From NCBI GenBank assembly GCA_934462715.1, contig CAKSIJ010000023.1, forward strand, positions 1 to 34,329: a DNA stretch of 34,329 nucleotides, given 5' to 3'. This document shows, one piece after another, positions 8,641 through 19,000 of this stretch (position 1 is its first letter; each line of letters starts with the position of its first letter). The DNA is from an uncultured Clostridia bacterium (GTDB lineage Bacteria > Bacillota > Clostridia > UBA1381). The position numbers and the translations under genes are program-made. Below the pieces are notes generated by a model. That model did not search any database. It saw only the letters and a list, made by a program, of their open reading frames with translations, and was not told the DNA's origin.

Positions 8641-8788
8641 TCGATACGAGTGCAAAATAAAATGCATACGATATTAATTTTAATGATTATTTAAGCGAAA
8701 CGCAAAACTCCGTTTTCATTTCGCCTGAATATAAATTAATGAAAGGAGAAAAATTAAAACACAGCCGTGTCGGCAAAAGCTGAGCGGA

Positions 8789-9769
8789 ATGTGCGGAAAT
8801 TTTAAAAAGGTTATGGAAAAAGCAAAGGTAAGCGGAAAAGCAAAGATAAGCAACCAAAAAACATCGATGGTAAAAGACAATATAGAATTTGCTCTTATGA
8901 CATTGCCGGGGTTTATACTCTTTATATTGTTCAATTATCTTCCGATGTATGGGGTGATAATTGCGTTTAAGGATTTTAAACCCCTAAAGGGAATAATGGG
9001 AAGCGAATGGGTAGGACTTGAAAACTTCAGATTTTTCTTCACCTCCCAGGACGCATTCAGAGTAACGCGAAACACATTGCTCTACAACGGAACGTTTATA
9101 ATACTTGGTATGATACTGCCGGTAATATTTGCGCTTATGCTGTACTTCTTAAGGAGCAACATCGGGCGTAAGGTGTATAACACTGTGGCGATACTGCCGA
9201 ACTTCCTCTCGGCGGTTATAGTGGCATTTATCGTGTACGCACTGTTTAACTCACAGTACGGAGTTGTAAACGCGATGATGGAAAAGCTCGGAATGCAGCC
9301 GATAGAGTGGTATACGGAGCTGAGGGCGTGGCCGTTTATATTGGTAATTGTCAAACAGTGGATGACAATAGGCATGAGCTCGGTGCTGTATTATGCGTCA
9401 CTTGTGTCGATAGACGATTCGCTGTTTGAGGCGGCGAAGATAGACGGAGCGAACACATTTACAATATCGCGTAAATTATGTGTGCCTCATCTGAAGCAGA
9501 TAATAATCATTCAGGCGATACTTGCCGTAGGCGGCATATTCGGCGGCGACTTCGGACTGTTTTATCAGGTACCGAGAGATCAAGGTGTTCTGTATCCGGT
9601 AACCGATATAATCCCAACATACATATTCAGAGGACTGCAAAGCGGTTCGAGCCGTGATATGTCAATATCGGCAGCTGTAGGCTTGTTCCAGGCGGTAGTG
9701 GGAATGCTTCTTGTAATAATTACCAATGCAATTGTATCCAAGGTGTCACCCGAGGACAGCTTGTTTTAA
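8789..9769 (+). CDS. Carbohydrate ABC transporter permease, LplB type
   Basis: This membrane permease imports oligosaccharides together with the partner encoded next to it. The N-terminal signature GFILFILFNYLPMYGVIIAF is typical of the LplB/YtcO group. About six hydrophobic segments follow, and the EAA loop that contacts the ATPase reads LFEAAKIDGANTF (near residue 212). The start is uncertain: ATG 8789 has only a weak site (AGCGGA), whereas the best site, GAAAGGAGAA at 8741, has no in-frame ATG/GTG/TTG at the right distance. ATG 8813 is the alternative. The 148 bases before it hold an imperfect hairpin (8695-8724, GCGAAA/TTTCGC) without a T run, possibly an attenuator. Confidence 0.93.
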   Translation: MCGNFKKVMEKAKVSGKAKISNQKTSMVKDNIEFALMTLPGFILFILFNYLPMYGVIIAFKDFKPLKGIMGSEWVGLENFRFFFTSQDAFRVTRNTLLYNGTFIILGMILPVIFALMLYFLRSNIGRKVYNTVAILPNFLSAVIVAFIVYALFNSQYGVVNAMMEKLGMQPIEWYTELRAWPFILVIVKQWMTIGMSSVLYYASLVSIDDSLFEAAKIDGANTFTISRKLCVPHLKQIIIIQAILAVGGIFGGDFGLFYQVPRDQGVLYPVTDIIPTYIFRGLQSGSSRDMSISAAVGLFQAVVGMLLVIITNAIVSKVSPEDSLF

Positions 9770-9790
9770 CGGAAAGAGAGGTGAAAGATA

Positions 9791-10672
9791 ATGAATAAAA
9801 AATTTACACCGGGACAGGTTATATTAAATATTATTTTTATTGCAATATGCCTTGCCTTTATAATTCCGTTTATACTTGTTATTTCGATTTCGTTCTCGGA
9901 CGAGAAATCGATAATACAGTACGGTTATTCACTTCTGCCAAAGGTTTTCAGTACAGAGGCATATGGGGTAATATTCCGAAATCCGCACACTATACTGACC
10001 GCATATAAGACAACGATAATCTTTACGGTTGTTACAATGATACTGGCGGTGTTTATAATGGGACTTATGGCATATCCGATTTCACGACCGACATGCCGGT
10101 TCAGAAAGTTCCTAAGCTTCTTCATATTTTTTACAATGCTTTTTAACGGAGGACTTGTACCGAGTTATCTGATAAATACGAAGATGCTGCACTTGGGAAA
10201 CACAATGTGGATATACATTTTGCCCGGTATAGTAAGTGCATGGAATATAATCATCATAAGAACTTTTTATCAGGGACTGCCGTCATCGCTTATGGAGGCG
10301 GCAAAGATAGACGGTGCGAGTGAATGGAAAACATATTTTAAGATAATAATGCCACTTTCCGTTCCGGCATACGCAACGATAGGCTTTATGGTGGCATTGG
10401 GAAAATGGAACGACTGGAATACCGCGCTTATATACATACAGAATCCGGATTTGTATTCTTTGCAGTATATGCTCCAGAAGATACTCAGAGAGGCGGAGTT
10501 CTTAAACAACGTTGCCTCTGACGGTTCGGGACTGTTCCAGAATCAGCAGACACCGACCGAGAGTATGCGTTACGCAATGGCGGTTCTTGCGGCAGGACCT
10601 ATGATGTTTGTATTCCCCTTCTTCCAGAAGTATTTCTCAAGAGGTCTTACAGTCGGCTCGGTAAAGGGGTGA
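9791..10672 (+). CDS. Carbohydrate ABC transporter permease, YtcP/LplC type
   Basis: This is the second permease of the importer; it starts 21 bases after the first gene with an AGAGAGGTG-type site and should be co-transcribed with it. It has about six transmembrane segments. The family pattern FNGGLVPSYLI is present, and the EAA loop is SLMEAAKIDGASEW (about 165-180). The C-terminal end FPFFQKYFSRGLTVGSVKG is the hallmark of YtcP-type permeases. No ATPase gene is nearby, which is usual for this group because one shared MsmX-like ATPase serves many importers. The matching binding lipoprotein is 14 kb downstream. Confidence 0.95.
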   Translation: MNKKFTPGQVILNIIFIAICLAFIIPFILVISISFSDEKSIIQYGYSLLPKVFSTEAYGVIFRNPHTILTAYKTTIIFTVVTMILAVFIMGLMAYPISRPTCRFRKFLSFFIFFTMLFNGGLVPSYLINTKMLHLGNTMWIYILPGIVSAWNIIIIRTFYQGLPSSLMEAAKIDGASEWKTYFKIIMPLSVPAYATIGFMVALGKWNDWNTALIYIQNPDLYSLQYMLQKILREAEFLNNVASDGSGLFQNQQTPTESMRYAMAVLAAGPMMFVFPFFQKYFSRGLTVGSVKG

Positions 10673-10785
10673 TGTACAATCTGCCGCATATAAGGCGGTA
10701 AGGGAGAGTGTGCGGACATGGATGATTTCGTGATTTGCATATTCCCGGGCAAATAAAAAAATAATCATAGAAAGAAGATGAAGCA

Positions 10786-13680
10786 ATGAAAAAATCAAAA
10801 AGAATTTTAGCGGCTTTAATAGCTGCGGCGGCGATTGCTTCGCCGTATTCGGCAGTGTTGGCGGAAGAGGAATCGGTTAAGACAGCGCCGGAGACGGCAG
10901 AGGCAAATGCACAGGCGGCATATGCCGATTCCGCAGCGGTCGGCGCACTCGATGCAACGGTTACATACTTTGTAGCCACAGACGGAAACGACAGCAACCC
11001 CGGCAGCATAGACGCACCGTTTGCAACGATAGAAAAGGCACGTGATACGATACGTGATCTTAAGAAAACAAAGGGACTGCCAAAGGGCGGAGTAACGGTA
11101 TATTTGCGAGGGGGTATCTATGCCCGATCCACATCTCTTGAATTTACGGAGGAGGATTCCGGTGATGAGGACGCACGTATTACATATATGTCGTACCCGG
11201 GCGAGCGTGCGGAGATAACCGGCGGAGTTGAGATCCCCGGCGGAGATTTCAAGCCGGTAACCGATCAGGAGGTACTTGACAGATTTTACCCCGATGTACG
11301 CAATAAGATAGTCAGTGTAAATCTTAAGGACTACGGAATTACCAATATGGGAACATGGACATCGGGCGGAGTAGAATATGAGGCATGGGAGCGTGCCGGA
11401 GAATGTGACCGTAATGCTGTGCCGGGACTTATGTTATTTGCCGATGATACGCCGCTTGATATAGCAAGAGTCCCCAACCGTGTGGCATCGGGTGAGAACA
11501 AAGGTATGTGGGACTATTACGAGGTAGGTCCGGCATCTAAGATAAAAGGGGAAACGAAAGACACGGGACTGACTTTCCCATACACCGATGACCGTGTCGA
11601 AACGTGGAAAACCTATGAGGATGTAGCCGTTTACGGTTTTTGGGGTACAAGCTGGAAATTTGAATCATCGGCAATACTTTCGGTTGATAAGCACCGTGAC
11701 ACAATAACTCTTAAGAATAAGCTTGGAGGCAAACCGGCAGAGGGACGAAGATATATTTATCTCAATGTTCTTGAGGAGCTTGACTCGGACACGGAGTATT
11801 ACATAGACAAACATACAGGCATACTGTATATGTATGCACGTGACGGACTTGCAAAGGAAACGATAGGTGTCACAAATTTCGGAACCGACACAAATAAGGA
11901 CTTTCTTGTATACCTTAACGGCGCGTCAAACATTACGCTGAGCGGACTTGATATTACGCTTGCACGTACAACGGGCGTATTTATGAGGCACTGCGAAAAC
12001 AACCTTTTATATGACTGCGATGTTAAGAATATTGGCAGAACAGCTGTTGCGATCGGAGCACACACCTATGGCACAAGAAGCAAAGGAAGCCGCGGACTCG
12101 GCGCCATATACGGCACGGAATATATGAATTATGCGTTTGACATAATCGACCGCGACACATACGTAAACGAATGGAAAACGCATAACAACGGAATTGTAAA
12201 TTCGAGGATAAAGAACACCGGCTCTTACGGAGTGTTCATGTGCGGCGGCGATATTGTTGAGGTTGAGCGCGGCGATAACTATATGTATAACTGTGATATT
12301 TCATATACAGGCCGCTACGAATCCGCCCTTTGTATGGCGATTGATATTTCCGGTATGGGCAATACCGTAAGCCATTGCTCTGTCCACGACAACCCGGCGT
12401 CCGCGTTTCAGTTTAACGGCTGCGAGTTGATTATGGAATATAACGATATATACCGCAACTGTATCGACAACTCGGACTATGGCGTGTTCTATTCCTGCGG
12501 TTGGATAAACGAGCATAATCTCGACACTCATATACGCTATAATTATATACATGATGTGACTAACACCCTTTATTTAGGCGATGACCTTGTGCCGGAAAAC
12601 GGCGTTGCATTAAGACATGCGGTATATAACGATAACTGCCAGCCGTTTCTTGAGGTTCACCACAATGTACTTGCCGATTTGCCGTATGGATTGTATCAGG
12701 CATCGGGACCTGAAAACAACTGGTATGACAACGTATTTGTAGATGTGCTAATCCCTATGGCTTGTTTCGGTAACAACGGAGTTGTGGGTTCGCTTAGCGC
12801 CGGTAACGGTCCGTTTAGGTATGTTGGATATACCAACTTTATTAATCCGGTATTTACCGAGAACGATAAGTTCAAGGAGCGTTTTCCGCAGTGGGAAAAA
12901 GTTCGCGAGGAAATGCTTGAGAGGGGCTCCTCGGCATGGAAGCCCGCAAGCAAAATTACGGGAAATGTGTGCATATGGTATAACTATCCCGAACGTTTCG
13001 GCACCGGTCTTTTTGAACAGAGTATATACGTTCCCGGCGAGGTTGACGGAGAATACTGTACTATTGAAAACAACACATATACTAAAAAAGATATAGGTTT
13101 CGTAGATATAGCAAGCGGAGACTACAGATTTAAAGATGACGCGAAGATATTCGAGATAAATCCCGAGCTTAAGAGCATAGACGTTTCAAAGATGGGATAT
13201 AAGAATAACCGTTACAGCGACATAATGGACAGCAGCCTTATAATGAAGGTGGGCAATTCAAAAGCATACGCTTTCGGAGAAACAACTCTCGTTGACTTGT
13301 CTGACCCGCAGATAAAGCCGTTCATAGAAAACGAATCAACTCTTGTGCCGGTTCGGTTTATCTCCGAAGCGTTCGGCGCAAAGGTTTCGTACGACGAGAG
13401 TGAAAAACTCGTTTCGATTAAGTCGGACGACACTGACATACGTTTAAAAATCGGCGAAAACACACTTACGGTAAACGGTGAAGAAAAGCAACTCGGTACA
13501 GCAGCCGGTATATACGGAGGAAGAACCTTTATTCCTCTGCGAGCTGTAAGTGAAGCACTCGGAAAGGAGGTATTCTGGGATAACAGAGGGCTTATAATTA
13601 TTTCCGAAAAAGGAAGTACTGTTAGCGCCGAAGCAGATGGGGATGCGGTTGAAAATATACTAAAGTATAATTTTAATTAA
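10786..13680 (+). CDS. Secreted right-handed beta-helix enzyme (GH141-like) with copper-amine-oxidase-like tail
   Basis: The 964-aa product has a signal peptide (1 to about 27). From residue 60 it shows the pattern YFVATDGNDSNPG...PFATIEKARD...GVTVYLRGGIY of secreted parallel beta-helix glycosidases. The later LEELDSDTEYYIDKHTGILY segment also fits the GH141 family, known for fucosidase and xylanase members. The helix runs to about 800. It contains a strip, YGVFYSCG...IRYNYIHDV...AVYNDNCQPFLEVHHN, that is almost the same in the enzyme at 16066. The C-terminus (about 820-945) is a copper-amine-oxidase-N1-like domain (STLVPVRFISEAFGAKV and RTFIPLRAVSEALGKEV halves), a common cell-wall-associated module of Clostridia. 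The assignment to beta-helix is firm; the exact substrate is unknown. Confidence 0.8.
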   Translation: MKKSKRILAALIAAAAIASPYSAVLAEEESVKTAPETAEANAQAAYADSAAVGALDATVTYFVATDGNDSNPGSIDAPFATIEKARDTIRDLKKTKGLPKGGVTVYLRGGIYARSTSLEFTEEDSGDEDARITYMSYPGERAEITGGVEIPGGDFKPVTDQEVLDRFYPDVRNKIVSVNLKDYGITNMGTWTSGGVEYEAWERAGECDRNAVPGLMLFADDTPLDIARVPNRVASGENKGMWDYYEVGPASKIKGETKDTGLTFPYTDDRVETWKTYEDVAVYGFWGTSWKFESSAILSVDKHRDTITLKNKLGGKPAEGRRYIYLNVLEELDSDTEYYIDKHTGILYMYARDGLAKETIGVTNFGTDTNKDFLVYLNGASNITLSGLDITLARTTGVFMRHCENNLLYDCDVKNIGRTAVAIGAHTYGTRSKGSRGLGAIYGTEYMNYAFDIIDRDTYVNEWKTHNNGIVNSRIKNTGSYGVFMCGGDIVEVERGDNYMYNCDISYTGRYESALCMAIDISGMGNTVSHCSVHDNPASAFQFNGCELIMEYNDIYRNCIDNSDYGVFYSCGWINEHNLDTHIRYNYIHDVTNTLYLGDDLVPENGVALRHAVYNDNCQPFLEVHHNVLADLPYGLYQASGPENNWYDNVFVDVLIPMACFGNNGVVGSLSAGNGPFRYVGYTNFINPVFTENDKFKERFPQWEKVREEMLERGSSAWKPASKITGNVCIWYNYPERFGTGLFEQSIYVPGEVDGEYCTIENNTYTKKDIGFVDIASGDYRFKDDAKIFEINPELKSIDVSKMGYKNNRYSDIMDSSLIMKVGNSKAYAFGETTLVDLSDPQIKPFIENESTLVPVRFISEAFGAKVSYDESEKLVSIKSDDTDIRLKIGENTLTVNGEEKQLGTAAGIYGGRTFIPLRAVSEALGKEVFWDNRGLIIISEKGSTVSAEADGDAVENILKYNFN

Positions 13681-13740
13681 TGCGTGCCCGACTGCGCAAA
13701 TATAAAATAAAGGTAAATATTTAAGAAAGAAGGACTTTTT

Positions 13741-15978
13741 ATGAAAAAACAGATTTTATCATCGGTAGTTTCTGCGTCAATGCTGCTTTCACTTTGCAGC
13801 TTCAGTGTAAACGCACAAGAGTCATTGACAATTGTAAATTATAATGTAATGTCAAACGCAATAACCCTTGAATTTTCGGGAGATGTTACCAGTGTATTAG
13901 CGTCGGTAACGAACGGAAACAACACAATTTCCGCTGATGCTGAAAAGGTAGGCGATAATTCAAAGGTATGGAATTTAAAGCTTAATGACAAAATGGATAT
14001 AACAAAAAAATATATCCTTGACTTTACCGCTGTGCCGTCGGATGCTGCCGCATATAGCGCACTGTCCGCAAGGGAAGCGATTACATTTGATGTTCTCTGG
14101 AACGATGATTTTTCATCATACGAATCTATTGAGGATGTAAAGAAAAACTATTCTCTGAGAAATGATGCATATCAACCTCTTACTGATTGGAGCTCTTTTT
14201 CACTTGATACTGAAAATAAAAGAATTAAAATAGGAAATAAGTCAATGTTTCCTAATGGATTTGGTTATGGTACATCACATGGAAAGTATTATACAATGGA
14301 AGCAGATATGTACGAAGTTCAAGACAATTCGGCTCAAATTTATTATTCAACATATGTTGCCGGTGGCGGTGCACCGAATATACTTTTGTCAAGAGACATG
14401 ATAAGACAGTCTAATCTGCCTGACGGTCCCGGTACAAAACTTACACAGCCGTTTACAGGTAAAACGCTTCAAAATGTAAATTACACCGTACCGGCAAATC
14501 CGACAATTACAATATCAACAATGAAATATCTCAATGCTGATACGGAAGCTCTTGAAATCTCAGTTGATGGCGATACTGCTGTGTATGAAACCGGTACATT
14601 TAATTTTACTTTTGACAAACGTTATGTAGCCATGAAATCATTTTGGTCCAGTTTTTATCTTAACGGTCTTAAAATGTACAAGGCTGCAATGCAGGATGTT
14701 TCGGAGTTTGGAATAGACAGCTATGAGATAACATCAAAGTTTGTCAAGGTAAACCTCACCGGCACGCCGGCAACCACTCCGAATGTAAGCGTTGTATCTC
14801 TCGGCGACGCCCTTGCGGTTAATACCACGGTATCGGACAATACGATTGTTATTAAGCCGGCAAGCGGTTCATTCCCGCTTGACAAGGAAATACTTGTTTC
14901 AATACCGGGAATATCGGACAGCTACGGACAGACTGTAAATGTAGACAAGAAATTTAAGCTTACAAGCCTTTTGACAGAGGATTTTGAAAGCTATACCTCA
15001 TTGGAGCAGATGACAAAGTATTCTGTGGCATTCAGCAAAGCTAAGCAGAGAATTTCCGTGCCGGAGGCCGCTGCGAGTGAGGAGTATAAGGATCTTTTTG
15101 CCATAAATACAGAGAGTGACGGAAATCACAGACTGCAGTTTAACACAAAACCGTCAGACTGCCTTGCATACTTTACATTTTTCCAAGCATATCCGCAGAG
15201 ACTTAACTGGAAGGACTATATTTTAGAGTTTGATGTTGATACAGATATCAGAGACGACCGTAACCAAAAGAAATATGCAATGACTATAATTCAGACTGCG
15301 TCCGGATATAACTCAGCTACAGGAGAGCTTTATAACGGAGCCTGCAAAAACGCAATGCTATTTGAAGCAGCACACCAATCGGATCTTGAATGGAGTAACA
15401 TCGGTTACTACAAATTCGGCCCGAAATCTGCAAGCGGCTGGGATTATGCATACAACACGACACCGCAGGGTGAAGTATCATTTATCATCGGACCTCAGAA
15501 TGATAAAACAATTGCATATTTGAACAATGAGGTTTTATACAGCGATACATATACACCCGGTTCGAGCAATGAGGGCGAATTTGCTTTCGCAAGCAATGCC
15601 ACCACTGCGGGAAATACACAGTATATAGATAACATAAAGGCATACAAGGTAGAGGATCTTGCCGCAAGTGAGGTATACGTAAAGACAGCGGCAAAATCCG
15701 GTAACACCGTAAGCGGTAAATTGTACGTGGTAAATCGTGATAACACCGTAACCGTTCCGACTAAGGCAATTGCCGCAGTATACGACAGCGACTACACTCT
15801 TATAGGTGCAATGGTGATTGATGTTACGGCTGATCAGGCTGCCGGCAGTGAAATCGATTACAGTGTATCGATTCCCGAAACAACGGAAGCCGATACCCTT
15901 ACGGTACGTGCATTCTGGTGGAGCGGACTTGATACTATGTTACCGAAAGCCAACAGTGCAAGTAAAACCATAAATTAA
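13741..15978 (+). CDS. Secreted protein of repeated Ig-like and jelly-roll modules
   Basis: The 745-aa product has a signal peptide (1 to about 25). I see two tandem copies of a pair: a bacterial Ig-like domain (about 28-115 and 325-415) followed by a domain that opens with (D/E)DF(S/E)SY(E/T)S (about 120-315 and 418-640), probably a concanavalin/jelly-roll carbohydrate-binding fold. The last 100 residues are the module with AVYDSDYTLIGA and RAFWWSGLDTMLP that also occurs in the esterase and in the second beta-helix enzyme. No catalytic motif is recognised. It may bind glycan outside the cell. The start is clear: AGAAAGAAGG lies just before the ATG. The nearest relative in this window is the N-terminal half of the SLH protein at 19247. 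Confidence 0.7.
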   Translation: MKKQILSSVVSASMLLSLCSFSVNAQESLTIVNYNVMSNAITLEFSGDVTSVLASVTNGNNTISADAEKVGDNSKVWNLKLNDKMDITKKYILDFTAVPSDAAAYSALSAREAITFDVLWNDDFSSYESIEDVKKNYSLRNDAYQPLTDWSSFSLDTENKRIKIGNKSMFPNGFGYGTSHGKYYTMEADMYEVQDNSAQIYYSTYVAGGGAPNILLSRDMIRQSNLPDGPGTKLTQPFTGKTLQNVNYTVPANPTITISTMKYLNADTEALEISVDGDTAVYETGTFNFTFDKRYVAMKSFWSSFYLNGLKMYKAAMQDVSEFGIDSYEITSKFVKVNLTGTPATTPNVSVVSLGDALAVNTTVSDNTIVIKPASGSFPLDKEILVSIPGISDSYGQTVNVDKKFKLTSLLTEDFESYTSLEQMTKYSVAFSKAKQRISVPEAAASEEYKDLFAINTESDGNHRLQFNTKPSDCLAYFTFFQAYPQRLNWKDYILEFDVDTDIRDDRNQKKYAMTIIQTASGYNSATGELYNGACKNAMLFEAAHQSDLEWSNIGYYKFGPKSASGWDYAYNTTPQGEVSFIIGPQNDKTIAYLNNEVLYSDTYTPGSSNEGEFAFASNATTAGNTQYIDNIKAYKVEDLAASEVYVKTAAKSGNTVSGKLYVVNRDNTVTVPTKAIAAVYDSDYTLIGAMVIDVTADQAAGSEIDYSVSIPETTEADTLTVRAFWWSGLDTMLPKANSASKTIN

Positions 15979-16015
15979 TTGAACCGGGGCTGTTGCTTAA
16001 CTTAGTCGACAGAGG

Positions 16016-16039
16016 GGGTGCCGCCTTGCGGCGGCGCCC
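16016..16039 (+). other. GC-rich intercistronic hairpin
   Basis: GGGTGCCGCC (16016-16025), loop TTGC and GGCGGCGCCC (16030-16039) form a 10-bp stem with one G-U pair. No T run follows, so it is not a simple terminator. It stands 12 bases before the ribosome site of the next gene and may stabilise or mark an mRNA processing point. Confidence 0.6.
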
Positions 16040-16065
16040 GCCATAGCTCAAAAGGAGAAAATTTT

Positions 16066-19000
16066 ATGAAGAAAAAAATTTGTACACTGCTGCTGACATC
16101 TGCGCTGACTGTTGCAGCCGGATTTCCGGCAGGAGCGGAGGAATATTACAATATTGCTTACAGCGACAGCAAAAATGCTGTCGTAACGGTTAAAGGATGC
16201 CTCGGGACCGATGCAGCGTCAAAAAATATTACAATAAACATCAAAAGAAACGGCACAGTTATTTCATCGGCGGCGGCAGTAACCGATTACAGAGGATGTT
16301 ATGAAACCGAGTTTGATTTCCGAAGTGATTTAAGCAGCTGCGAGGTTACTGTGGGATATGATTCATCGGTAAAAACCGCCGAAATAAAGGATGATAAAGC
16401 TTCGGACGAAAATGTACGTGCGCATATAACACAGGATAATGTAATATGCGTTGAGGGCTTTTCAGAGGTAAAGAATGTCGGAGACCCGGTGAATATTCTG
16501 CTTGTAAACAAGTCCTCTGCCGCTGTGGGCAATTTTGACTTAAGCGGCGGCGCACATATAGGTGCCTGCACAGTAGACAAAAATGGACATTTTCTCTATA
16601 AATTCACATTCGGCGGTGATGATATTTCAGCCTATCGTCTGCTTGTCTGCACCGATGGTGGTTCGCCCCGAGAGGTTGCCATAGACAAAACTCAAAGCGA
16701 ACAGACATTTATCAGCCTTTCGCTTAAGGACGATAACGGGAATCGTGCCACGCTTAACGGCTCGGACTACACAACCGTTAAAGCTTTGGTTGACTCACGG
16801 CGTTCGGGCAAAACAAAGGCAAATTTATATGCGGCATATTATGACGAAGCCGGACGGCTTATCAGTGTTGACTCACATGTTAATTACAATTTTGACTTTG
16901 GTAAAAACGGAGTTATAACCGTTGACGATTTTCTGCCGAAAATTCCGAGTGATGCTCAAACAGTTAAGCTTATGGTCTGGGAAAACGGAAGTCTTAAACC
17001 GTACGGTACTGTTGAAGCGTACTCAGACAGCGAACAGACATCGGCGGAGAAATATTTTTATGTAGCGCCCGACGGCAGCGACTTTAACGACGGAAGCTTT
17101 AACAGTCCGCTTGCGACACTTTCGGCGGCAAAGCGTGCGGTGAACGAATATATAGACGCAAAGGGAATGCCCGAAAACGGAATTACGGTTTATTTCCGCG
17201 GCGGAACATACCCGATAAGCGATATGGTTGAATTTACAGTCGCAGATTCGGGAACGGCGGAAGCGCCTGTAACGTATGCGGCATATAACGGTGAAAAGGT
17301 AGTTTTTGACGGCGGAGTTCATATTCCGTCCTCTGCGTTCACATCTGCGGCAAATACGTCGATTTCAAGCCGTATCCCAAGCGTAAATCCGGTTTACTGT
17401 GTCGACCTTAAGCAATTCGGCATTTATGATTTTGGTGACGGAGATGATAAGGCATATTCGGCGGATTTTATTGCTGATTTGGAAGTGTTCTCAAAGGGCG
17501 AACCGATGGTTACGGCACGTTATCCGAATGTAAATGCGAAAGGCGAACAACAATATTTGCTAAGCGGCACAAATACTAACGGCGATAATTATTCGCTTAT
17601 CAGCTATACCGATGAAACGCTTGAAAATGCGGCAAGCTTTGACGGCGCATTCATTGAAGGCTGGCTTAAAAACGGTTATGATTACCACGGCGCAGCGATA
17701 CTCGACGTTGACAGGGAAAATAATACCTTTAAGATTGGTTATAACGGAACCTTAGATAAAGAGGTAAGATATTTTATAAAAAATATCCCCGAGGCTCTCA
17801 ATTCGCCGGGAGAATATTATATTGACCGAGGTACGGGATTGTTGTATATCATTCCGAACGGAAGTATTTCCGATGCTGATATAACCGTCAGCGTGTTCGG
17901 CAAGGATATTTCACAGCCGGTTATTAAGACAAACGGAGCATCATACATCAATTTTAAGGGCTTTACGATTACCGACTGCCGTGCCGGCGGAATATATATT
18001 TACGGCGGAAAGAACATAAGCGTTGACAGCTGTGAAATTAAGAATGTCGGCTATTGCGGAATAATTGTCGGCTCGGAAATGCGACACGGTAAGTTCCTTA
18101 CGGTAAACGGTGCGAATGTATATTCGTCCTCGTTCTATAATCCGAGTTATGAAAAGAGCAGTGGACACAGCATAACAAATTCAAAGATTTATGATGCCGG
18201 AGAAAGTGCGGTAAAGCTTGTCGGCGGCGACAGAATAAATCTTGTCGCAGCAGACTATACATTAAGCAACTGCGAGCTGCACGACTGCGGCAGATTGATT
18301 AAAGACGTACCTACGGTCGATGCCGTCGGAGTGGGAATTACAATAAGCAATAACAAAATTTATAATGCTGCTTGCGCAGGAATAACAATGGGCGGTAACG
18401 ATATAATTATCGAGAAAAATGAATTTTACAACTGTGCCAACGAAACAACGGATTACGGAACAATCTATTCCTGCGGATACGAAGGTGCGGAGATACAAGC
18501 AGGCTCGGAGATAAGATATAATTATTTCCATGATGTGCTGAGAGAGGTTGAGAATATAGTTAACGGAGCTTTTTCTTCAACACCGTTCAGACCTGCCGTA
18601 TATAACGATTACTGCGACCCGTTCCTTGACGTTCATCACAATTATTTTGAGAATATGCCTATCGGCTGCTTTAATGCCGGCGGTTGGGAGAACAACTGGA
18701 CGGATAATGTGTTTAAAAATGCCGATATTCCTATGCTTGTGCAGTGGAACAATCTTCTGCACGCATCTACGGAAAACGGTAACAAGCTCGATAAATTGTT
18801 TGACAGTCTTTCAACGACGGAATATAAGATGCTGAACATCGAAAGCGGCATATGGAAAGCAAAGTACCCCAAGGTTGCCGAGGCTAAGGAAAAAATGAAA
18901 GCATTGACCGGGGCAGAGGCCGCATACCCCAACAGTGACATTAAAAACAACATTGCATTTTTCCTCACCGAGCAGTCAAAGGCTTCTTTGGAAAAAATCA

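Noticed and set aside
10718..10756. 12-codon frame (MDDFVICIFPGK) before the 10786 gene
   Set aside because: The ribosome site is 11 bases away and weak, there is no coupling to the next gene, and no conservation can be seen.
16018..16065. Upstream extension of the second beta-helix enzyme
   Set aside because: It runs through a GC-rich hairpin, has no ribosome site and would bury the signal peptide.
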